Origin: Acidimicrobiales bacterium
GTDB lineage: Bacteria > Actinomycetota > Acidimicrobiia > Acidimicrobiales > SHLQ01
Length of the DNA stretch: 32,259 nucleotides
Assembly: GCA_020629375.1 (NCBI GenBank)
Contig: JAHDDK010000023.1
Span: forward strand, 1 to 32,259
Direction: 5' to 3'
Below are positions 26,503 to 32,259 of this stretch, in pieces. The position numbers and the translations under genes were made by a program. Position 1 is the stretch's first letter; each line of letters begins with the position of its first letter. The notes beneath the pieces are model-generated. The model was given only the letters and a program-made list of their open reading frames with translations. It had not been told where the DNA came from and ran no database searches.

Positions 26503-27600
26503 TCAGCGCGGGACCGGAACCGTGTCGAGGAGGCCATTGAGCACGATGTCGGGCGTGACCCCCTCGAGCTCGGCCTCGGGCTGGATCTGGAGTCGGTGCC
26601 GCAAGCCCATGTGGGTGACGGCCTTGACGTCATCGGGGATCACGAAGTCCCGGCCGGCCATCCAGGCCGAGGCCTTCGACAGTCCGAGGAGGGCCACACC
26701 GCCGCGTGGGGACACGCCGAGATCGACGACCGCGCTCGTTCGGGTCGAACGGACGAGTTCGGTGATGTATCCGAGAATGGCGTCGTCGACCCCGATGCTG
26801 CGCACCTGTTGGCGCGCCGATGCGAGCTGCGCGGGAGTCGCCACAGCCTGGAGTTGCGTGGCGACGTCGTGCAACGCGCCGCCCCGGTGATGTCGGGCGA
26901 GCACCTCTTGTTCGTTGTCGCGCTCGGGATAGCCGACCCGGATCTTCACCAGGAATCGGTCGAGCTGCGCTTCGGGCAGTGGGTAGGTGCCCTCGTACTC
27001 GACGGGGTTCTGTGTGGCGATCACGAGGAACGGATCCGGGAGAGGCCGGACGTCGCCGCCGACAGACACCTGTCGCTCCTCCATCACCTCGAGGAGCGCC
27101 GCCTGAGTCTTGGGCGGTGTGCGGTTGATCTCATCCGCCAGGAGCAGATTGGTGAAGACGGGGCCGGGGCGGAAGACGAATGTCGAGGTGTGCTGTTCGT
27201 ACATGAGCTGGCCGGTCACGTCCGACGGCATGAGGTCTGGGGTGAACTGAATACGCGTCGTCTCAACGGCCAACGCAGAAGCCATGGCCTTGACGAGGAG
27301 CGTCTTGGCCACGCCAGGCACCCCTTCGAGCAGGATGTGTCCGTCGGCGAGCATCGCCGCCAAGAAGCCCGACACCACCTCGGTCTGTCCGACCACGGCT
27401 TTCGCGACCTCGTTGCGGATCGAGCTCGTGAGTGCCGCTCCATCGGCGTGAGCGACCGCGCTGTCGATTGGCGAAGCCGGCGTGACCGCCGGTGCGGGTG
27501 ACGCATCGACGGGTGGCGGACTCGCCGCCTCTGCGGGGGGCATGGTGCCGGGCGTGCCCGGTGTTGGATCGCTTGGGGGCGGAGGTGGCGTGGCAGTCAT
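26503..27600 (-). CDS. MoxR-family AAA+ ATPase
   Basis: A 365-residue AAA+ ATPase of the MoxR chaperone-like group. A Pro/Ala-rich, probably disordered N-terminus (1-50) precedes the ATPase domain. The Walker A motif is GVPGVAKT (93-100), Walker B LLLADE (152-157), with sensor ATQNP and the arginine-finger region further on. The C-terminal lid has LGVSPRGGVALL. MoxR proteins remodel or mature partner proteins, and DUF58 and VWA genes are the usual neighbours, as here. The ATG overlaps the DUF4350 stop by 4 nt. Confidence 0.96.
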   Translation of the reverse strand: MTATPPPPPSDPTPGTPGTMPPAEAASPPPVDASPAPAVTPASPIDSAVAHADGAALTSSIRNEVAKAVVGQTEVVSGFLAAMLADGHILLEGVPGVAKTLLVKAMASALAVETTRIQFTPDLMPSDVTGQLMYEQHTSTFVFRPGPVFTNLLLADEINRTPPKTQAALLEVMEERQVSVGGDVRPLPDPFLVIATQNPVEYEGTYPLPEAQLDRFLVKIRVGYPERDNEQEVLARHHRGGALHDVATQLQAVATPAQLASARQQVRSIGVDDAILGYITELVRSTRTSAVVDLGVSPRGGVALLGLSKASAWMAGRDFVIPDDVKAVTHMGLRHRLQIQPEAELEGVTPDIVLNGLLDTVPVPR

Positions 27601-28877
27601 CGTGCGGCCTCAGTGGGGTCTGGACCGGCGATGCGTGCACCGCCGGCATTCGGGTCGGTCAGGGTCGATGCGACAGCAGCCGCGGCAGAGTCTCGGCCTT
27701 CGAGTCGACGGCGCCGCTCGTTGAGGTCGGCGGCGAGATCGACGAGCGCGTCGTTGTTCGAGACGGTGCCGGTCAACCGTTCGGCGAGTGCGCGTCGGCG
27801 ATCGATGTCGGGCTCGAGGACGGCGAGGAGTTCGGCGTCGTCGATGTCGGCGGGTAGGCCGCTCCGACGAATTACGGTCGTGCGAAACTCGTCGCGCAGC
27901 TGTTGCGAGGTGTGCGCCTGCGGATCGCCGAGGCGCCGATAGAGGCGACCCACCGCTTCGACGTGCCCCGACCCGGCGAGTTCGATCGGGACGGGCTCTT
28001 CGACCGGCGATCCGAGGCGACGTCCGCGGGCGAGGACGTAGAGGAGCGTGGCGATCGCCAATCCCACGATCATCGGCACGACACCTGGATGGAGTAGGTC
28101 GAGAAGGGTCGAGTCGCCAGCTCCGACCGGCTCGCCGTCCTCATTGGTCGGAACGTCGCCCGCGAGCGCCGTGCCCTCAGGTCCACTCAAGAAGGCCACC
28201 TGAGCCCCGTCGCCGAGGCGGAGAAGCCGCGCAGCGAGAGCTGCGTTGTCGACGTCGTCGAGCCGCCGGTTGAAGAACACGTCCATCGAGCCCAACCGGA
28301 CGATCGCTCCGTCGCCGAGGCGACGCTCGACGACGAATGCCGAGTCGGTGCCGAAGCATCGCTGATCGTCGTCCCCGACCACGACGTCTTCCCAGTCGTC
28401 GGACCGCAGCGACTCGACTCCGTCGACGCGGTCGATCGTGCACGCACCTCGGGCGATCGGGTCATCAGAGGAGTCGAAGACGACGGCGCCCTCGGGCCCT
28501 CCGGGAAGGTCAACGCTCGTGACAAGCACTCCCCCGGATTCGACCCAGTCGAGCAGTGGTTCGACATTGGCTTCGGTTCCGCTCGTGTCGTCGTTCAGCT
28601 CACCGAGAATGTCCTGGTAGGCGTTCGTGGCGAGCAGCGCGGCACCGACTTCGGGACCGGGGGTTGCCACATCGAGATCAGCCTCGCCACCCGACTCTTC
28701 GACGAGCAACACCAGCCCCCGCAGACCTTGCGGACCCGTACCGACCGGATCGGCGAACCCGCCGAGCACCGGGTCGTCCGACGTGCTCCACGCCAACAGC
28801 ACGATGAGGCCGACTGCGGCCAACAGCAGAACCCACACCCCGATCGATCCTGTCCCTCGTCGGGTCGGCGCAGTCAT
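27597..28877 (-). CDS. DUF4350 domain membrane protein
   Basis: A 426-residue protein with an N-terminal TM segment (11-30, SIGVWVLLLAAVGLIVLL), an extracytoplasmic DUF4350 domain (about 35-250, with GLRGLVLLVEESGG and LLDWVESGGVLVTS), a second TM segment near 265-285 (VVPMIVGLAIATLLYVLARGR) and a cytoplasmic helical tail. The family is typically encoded with MoxR and DUF58 and has no known biochemical function. Its ATG overlaps the DUF4129 stop by 4 nt, and its end overlaps the MoxR start by 4 nt. Confidence 0.9.
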   Translation of the reverse strand: MTAPTRRGTGSIGVWVLLLAAVGLIVLLAWSTSDDPVLGGFADPVGTGPQGLRGLVLLVEESGGEADLDVATPGPEVGAALLATNAYQDILGELNDDTSGTEANVEPLLDWVESGGVLVTSVDLPGGPEGAVVFDSSDDPIARGACTIDRVDGVESLRSDDWEDVVVGDDDQRCFGTDSAFVVERRLGDGAIVRLGSMDVFFNRRLDDVDNAALAARLLRLGDGAQVAFLSGPEGTALAGDVPTNEDGEPVGAGDSTLLDLLHPGVVPMIVGLAIATLLYVLARGRRLGSPVEEPVPIELAGSGHVEAVGRLYRRLGDPQAHTSQQLRDEFRTTVIRRSGLPADIDDAELLAVLEPDIDRRRALAERLTGTVSNNDALVDLAADLNERRRRLEGRDSAAAAVASTLTDPNAGGARIAGPDPTEAAR

Positions 28878-29554
28878 TGGCTGGCTCCGGCGGGGGCCGA
28901 CACTGGTTCGGCCACCGTCGCTCGGGTGATCGCCTCGCGTAGAGAGCCGACCGCCCGGTGATCGTCCTCGGTGATTTCCTGGTCGGAGTAAAAGGCCCGT
29001 TCGAAACCGACTGCGGCCCGCTCGTACACGTCGACCAAGGCCGACGATCGTTCTTCGACGTCGTCGGCGAAGTCGCGTGTGGTCGCTCCGGCTCGGGCGA
29101 AGGCGACGCGACGGTCGATCAGCTCGAGGACTGCGAGACGGAATCCGGCGATGACGGCTCCGCGCCAGTCCCCGACGGCGGTCGCACTTCCGAGCGCAGC
29201 GGTCAGATCGTCGGGGTCGACGGCTTCGTCGAAGATGATGCGTGCACCCGAGTCGTCGTCGTCGGTCGAACGCTCGTATCCACGGATCGCCCGATAGATG
29301 GCCAGACCGAGAATTCCGACAGCCACAGCCAGCAGGCCATACGCCAGGAACTGCCCGACGCCAGCCGCTGCGCCTCCCGCCCGGAACAACGGACCAAAGA
29401 TCCACTCCAAAACGTCGCCGATTACCTCGACGACCCGTTCGACGGCCTGCTCGACGAAACCGGGGTCCCGCGAGGCGAAGAATTCCTCTCGGCTCATGAT
29501 CTCGTCGGCGAGATCGTTGGCGTCGTCGTTGTCGAGCTGGCTCACGAGCGTCAC
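28874..29554 (-). CDS. DUF4129 domain membrane protein
   Basis: A 226-residue protein. A helical N-terminal part (about 1-60, including FVEQAVERVVEVIGDVLEWIFGPL) is followed by a TM segment (69-90, FLAYGLLAVAVGILGLAIY). The cytoplasmic C-terminal part has the DUF4129 features WRGAVIAGFRLAVLELIDRR and TTRDFADDV. The domain resembles the C-terminal part of some transglutaminase-like proteins. The GTG at 29554 is chosen because it overlaps the upstream stop by 4 nt (GTGA); the frame runs on upstream only as antisense shadow. Confidence 0.87.
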   Translation of the reverse strand: MTLVSQLDNDDANDLADEIMSREEFFASRDPGFVEQAVERVVEVIGDVLEWIFGPLFRAGGAAAGVGQFLAYGLLAVAVGILGLAIYRAIRGYERSTDDDDSGARIIFDEAVDPDDLTAALGSATAVGDWRGAVIAGFRLAVLELIDRRVAFARAGATTRDFADDVEERSSALVDVYERAAVGFERAFYSDQEITEDDHRAVGSLREAITRATVAEPVSAPAGASQ

Positions 29555-30483
29555 GGGGCCAGCGCCCCACGCGAAGACATCGGCGGCTCGGTGAACTCCC
29601 GTGGGATCGCCATCTGCAAGTCGAGGCCCTCTCGGCGGGCACGCAAGTCGACGTACAGCACGCACGACGACGCGGCCACGAACGAGATCGTCACGACCGA
29701 CCCGACGAAATCGGCGACGCCGGAGACCAGCCACACCGGCGCATTGAACAGCTGAAAGCCGATCGCCGATGGGGCGAACTCGATCATCGCCCGGATGACG
29801 AACGACGCAAGCCCGACGAACGCAACGGTGAATGCTGTATGCAGGAACGATGATCCGGCCAGGCTCATGCTTCGGCGCCACGCAACGAGCGGACCAGATC
29901 CTTCGGCGCCGATCGCAATAGCGGTCACCGCCGAGAAGACGATCATCGGAAGCAACATGGCTCCGAAGCTCGACACCGCGGCGACGACGTGCACGACGTG
30001 GACGATGAGCCACCCGGCCAGCGCCTTCGGAAGGAGAGCCACGACGATGCTCGCCAACTGCCCGGCGCCCACGCCTTCCTGCGAGTACCAGTGAGCCATG
30101 ACCTTGGCGTACGCAGTCGCGATGACGAACAGGGTGATCGAATCGAACGTGACCACACCGATCGTGGCCAGCACCGACTCGGGAGTGGTGATGTTTGCCA
30201 GCACGAGGTCGGCGAGGCGATCCGGTCGCGCATCGCGCAGAGGCGAGCCGGGGAGAATGGCGGTGAGCAGCCGCAGCGGCAACAAGATGGCGGCGGTGAC
30301 GCCGAGCAGCATCGCAGGCTCGATTCGGAGGAAGCGCACGGCTTCGTCGATGACGCCCACCGGGCGGTGTCGCCGCATCGGCGGAAGGAGTTCGGCGGCA
30401 GGCGGCGGCCGATGGTCCCGTGGCGCCGGGCCGACTTGGAGGCCAGAGGTCACCGTTCTTGCGTTGGTGCCACTCGTCGCCAC
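29551..30483 (-). CDS. multi-pass membrane protein heading the MoxR operon
   Basis: A 310-residue protein with a Pro-rich N-terminal tail (about 1-45) and around six hydrophobic segments. They include AMLLGVTAAILLPLRLLTAIL, VVTFDSITLFVIATAYAKVM, AGWLIVHVVHVVAAVSSFG, AMLLPMIVFSAVTAIAIGA and VSGVADFVGSVVTISFVAASS. The end has YVDLRARREGLDLQ, typical of actinobacterial membrane proteins related to the glycerophosphodiester phosphodiesterase membrane domain. No function is known. It starts at GTG 30483, close to the divergent methyltransferase start (30501). Confidence 0.85.
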   Translation of the reverse strand: MATSGTNARTVTSGLQVGPAPRDHRPPPAAELLPPMRRHRPVGVIDEAVRFLRIEPAMLLGVTAAILLPLRLLTAILPGSPLRDARPDRLADLVLANITTPESVLATIGVVTFDSITLFVIATAYAKVMAHWYSQEGVGAGQLASIVVALLPKALAGWLIVHVVHVVAAVSSFGAMLLPMIVFSAVTAIAIGAEGSGPLVAWRRSMSLAGSSFLHTAFTVAFVGLASFVIRAMIEFAPSAIGFQLFNAPVWLVSGVADFVGSVVTISFVAASSCVLYVDLRARREGLDLQMAIPREFTEPPMSSRGALAP

Positions 30484-30488
30484 TGGTC

Positions 30489-30495
30489 CATTCTG
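30489..30495. promoter_or_regulatory. overlapping back-to-back -10 elements (bidirectional promoter candidate)
   Basis: CATTCT (30489-30494) is 6 nt before GTG 30501 on the plus strand. CAGAAT (30495-30490 on the minus strand) is 6 nt before GTG 30483. Both keep the A2 and T6 of TANNNT, on the same two base pairs (30490 and 30494), but have C instead of T at position 1. Confidence 0.4.
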
Positions 30496-30500
30496 GCGCA

Positions 30501-31250
30501 GTGGAGAGCGATCGTCGGTTCAATCGGCCTGCAACGACATTCGATGTCACGACATACGGAGAATCGTTCGCCGATGTGTACGACGAGTGGTACGACGATG
30601 TCTCCGATGCGGCGGCGACGGCAGCGTTCATCGACGGCTTCGGGACGAACCAACGTGTTGTCGAACTCGGTGTCGGGACGGGTCGACTCGCCGCCGCCAT
30701 CCGAAGCCGCGGGCACGAGGTCATCGGGGTCGATTCGTCGAGAGCGATGCTCGACCGACTGGACCGCAATGTCGCAGGCGACGCGACCGAATCGTCGATG
30801 GACGCGCTTCCGGTCCGAGGCGGTTGTGCCGACATCGTGCTCGTCGCGACGAACACGTTGTTCAACCTGACCGACACCGCCGCGCAGTCGGCGGTCTTCA
30901 CCGAGGCACGCCGCGTACTGCGGCTCGGCGGGCGGTTTGTGGTCGAAGCCGACCGCCCGGCAACAACGGGGTCGCCGCGGGACCCGGTCGGTGTGCGCAG
31001 CGTCGAGTTCGACCGAGTGGTCCTCACCGCAACACAGCGCGACGGCGACGTCATCACTGGACAACACATCGAGATCACCGACGGCAGCATCCGGCTCCGC
31101 CCGTGGCGCATCCGGATGGTCGATGTCGATGGACTCGACCAGATGGCCGACGCCGCAGGCCTCCGACTGGGTGACCGCTTTTCCGGTTGGAACCGCACAC
31201 CCTTCAGCCCTGACGACCCGCATGCCGTTTCGGTCTGGGTAGCGGTCTAG
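30501..31250 (+). CDS. class I SAM-dependent methyltransferase
   Basis: A 249-residue Rossmann-fold methyltransferase. It opens with a YDEWYDDVSDAAATAAFIDGF segment typical of the Methyltransf_25/11 group, then motif I VVELGVGTGRLAAAI (about 50-64), the acidic residue of motif II in VIGVDSSRAML, and motif IV DIVLVATNTLFNL. The substrate is unknown. It starts at GTG 30501, 6 nt after a weak -10, and lies divergent from the MoxR-operon membrane protein. It ends 5 bp from the convergent thioesterase gene. Confidence 0.9.
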   Translation: MESDRRFNRPATTFDVTTYGESFADVYDEWYDDVSDAAATAAFIDGFGTNQRVVELGVGTGRLAAAIRSRGHEVIGVDSSRAMLDRLDRNVAGDATESSMDALPVRGGCADIVLVATNTLFNLTDTAAQSAVFTEARRVLRLGGRFVVEADRPATTGSPRDPVGVRSVEFDRVVLTATQRDGDVITGQHIEITDGSIRLRPWRIRMVDVDGLDQMADAAGLRLGDRFSGWNRTPFSPDDPHAVSVWVAV

Positions 31251-31255
31251 GCGTA

Positions 31256-31666
31256 CTACGCCGCGTCGGCGGCCAGCGTCCGCAGTGTGTCGAACATGCC
31301 GGCGGGCGGTCGTGTCGGCCGGCCCGTCGCGTCGGTGACGGCGACGGTCACCTCCGCAGTCACGAGCACCTCGTCACCGCGGAGGATTCGTTGTGTCCAC
31401 ACGGTCGAGGCACGCCCGAATGTGGAGATCGCAGTTTCGATCTCGGCGACGTCACCGGCGGATGCCGCCCGGCGATATCGGATGTCGAGCTTCGTGACGA
31501 CGAACTGGAGACCCCGCGCTTTGAGTTCGTGCAAGCCGAGTCCGATCGCGTCCAACGCCTCGACCCGAGCGATCTCGAGCCAGGTGACATAGATCGCGTG
31601 GTTGACGTGGTCGTACGGGTCGAGTTCGTGAAACCGCACGGCTTTGCTGGTTCGGTGTACGGCCAT
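31256..31666 (-). CDS. hot-dog-fold acyl-CoA thioesterase
   Basis: A 136-residue protein of the 4-hydroxybenzoyl-CoA thioesterase group. The active-site signature HELDPYDHVNHAIYVTWLE (13-31) has the presumed catalytic D16 and the helix that follows. Later strands ('RGLQFVVTKLDIRYRRAASAGD' and 'STVWTQRILRG') fit the family. It hydrolyses acyl-CoA thioesters; the acyl group is not predictable. The ATG at 31666 is preferred, as the frame runs further upstream only as shadow. TACAAC lies 7 nt before it, a near match to the other leaderless promoters. Confidence 0.9.
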   Translation of the reverse strand: MAVHRTSKAVRFHELDPYDHVNHAIYVTWLEIARVEALDAIGLGLHELKARGLQFVVTKLDIRYRRAASAGDVAEIETAISTFGRASTVWTQRILRGDEVLVTAEVTVAVTDATGRPTRPPAGMFDTLRTLAADAA

Positions 31667-31673
31667 CGCCGTC

Positions 31674-31679
31674 GTTGTA
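31674..31679 (-). promoter_or_regulatory. -10-like hexamer TACAAC of the thioesterase gene
   Basis: TACAAC is 7 nt before ATG 31666. It lacks the final T of TANNNT, so the support is weaker than at the other sites. Confidence 0.3.
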
Positions 31680-31694
31680 GCAGACTCGGACCAT

Positions 31695-32150
31695 ATGGTC
31701 GCCATCACGGTCGAAACCGAACTCAATGCTCCCCCGTCTGTGGTGTGGGCGGATCTCCGGGACGTCAAGTCGCACGTCGAGTGGATGCACGATGCCGAGT
31801 CGATCTGGTTCACCTCGGCCACCCACGAGGGCGTTGGCACCACGTTCGAGTGCGAGACGGTCGTGGGGCCGATCCGGTTGACCGATGTCATGGAGATCAC
31901 CGAGTGGGTCGACGAGGAGACGATGGGCGTTCGCCACACGGGTCTCGTCACCGGCACGGGCGCGTTCACGTTGTCGCCGATCGGCGAAGACCGCACGCGG
32001 TTTCGGTGGGCCGAGGAGTTGACGTTTCCGTGGTGGTTGGGCGGACCCGTCGGTGAGCCTTTCGGGTCGATCGTGCTGAAGCAGATCTGGAAACGAAACC
32101 TCCAGAACCTCGCCAGCCGCTACACGAACGGCGCCCTGACCTCGACGTAG
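31695..32150 (+). CDS. SRPBCC-family (polyketide cyclase-like) protein
   Basis: A 151-residue protein of the START/SRPBCC fold. It starts MVAITVETELNAPPSVVWADLRDVKSHVEWM, the classic first strand and helix of the family, and has VGTTFECETVVGPIRLTDVMEITEW and a C-terminal long helix (IVLKQIWKRNLQNLASRY). The fold binds hydrophobic ligands in a deep pocket; no substrate can be named. The ATG at 31695 is chosen on the family start; an in-frame start at 31644 would overlap the divergent thioesterase. It is followed by tandem repeats to the window end. Confidence 0.87.
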   Translation: MVAITVETELNAPPSVVWADLRDVKSHVEWMHDAESIWFTSATHEGVGTTFECETVVGPIRLTDVMEITEWVDEETMGVRHTGLVTGTGAFTLSPIGEDRTRFRWAEELTFPWWLGGPVGEPFGSIVLKQIWKRNLQNLASRYTNGALTST

Positions 32151-32160
32151 CCGGCCACCC

Positions 32161-32259
32161 GAACGTGCGATTGCGGGAGAATCAGCAGAGCACGCCGAGC
32201 GAAGCGAACGTGCGATTGCGGGAGAATCAGCAGAGCACGCCGAGCGAAGCGAACGTGCG
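32161..32259. repeat. 45-bp tandem repeat, 2.2 copies, cut by the window end
   Basis: Bases 32161-32205 and 32206-32250 are identical and the next unit begins at 32251 and leaves the window. Each unit can fold: CGTGC (32164-32168) pairs with GCACG (32190-32194), with an inner GATT/AATC pair. It starts 10 bp after the SRPBCC stop. No spacers exist between units, so it is not a CRISPR. It shares an AGCGAAG motif and a similar period with the repeat at 451-536. Confidence 0.85.

Noticed and set aside
29555..31198. Upstream extension of the DUF4129 frame to a 774-residue protein
   Set aside because: The extension runs through two genes in other frames or strands. The GTG at 29554 with a 4-nt overlap is the expected operon start.

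Overview
The window reads as a chromosomal segment of a high-GC actinobacterium. Gene style points to the class Acidimicrobiia (Ilumatobacter-like), but that placement is an inference. The supporting facts are the GatCAB amidotransferase, the NAD-dependent ligase LigA, a PknG-type kinase, actinobacterial MoxR/DUF58/DUF4350/DUF4129 genes, heavy use of GTG starts, and many starts that look leaderless (a TANNNT hexamer 6-8 nt before the start codon). I see no phage, transposase, CRISPR array, rRNA or tRNA. Genes are tightly packed and no stretch over 300 bases lacks a gene.

Left part (1-10.6 kb): the 3' end of a plus-strand gene, a 70-residue minus-strand protein, a terminator-like hairpin with a 42-bp direct repeat, the minus-strand gatC-gatA-gatB operon, an SCP2-like protein, a PASTA Ser/Thr kinase, a small membrane-anchored protein, a Thr/Glu-rich lipoprotein, ligA, and a membrane protein divergent from ligA.

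Middle (10.6-21.1 kb): a signalling island. A minus-strand operon encodes a PknG-like soluble kinase, a PP2C phosphatase, a VWA-domain protein and an FHA protein. Upstream lies a helical protein on the same strand. Divergent from it is a plus-strand operon with a four-TM GlnX-like protein, a Tat-type lipoprotein that is clearly a PotD-family (polyamine-type) solute-binding protein, and a PLP-dependent decarboxylase. In mycobacteria the amino-acid-binding lipoprotein GlnH signals through GlnX to PknG. Here the receptor appears to have been replaced by a polyamine-type binding protein with no ABC permease or ATPase beside it. This is the most interesting system in the window.

Right part (21.1-32.3 kb): an RDD protein, cysteine desulfurase and mnmA (tRNA 2-thiouridylation) in one overlapping minus-strand operon; a divergent SpoIIM-like membrane protein; then a minus-strand operon of a multi-TM protein, DUF4129, DUF4350, MoxR ATPase and DUF58. 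A divergent methyltransferase, a hot-dog thioesterase and an SRPBCC protein follow, and the window ends inside a 45-bp tandem repeat.

Operon logic: most first genes have a leaderless-type start. Internal genes usually use 1-8 nt overlaps or a Shine-Dalgarno sequence.
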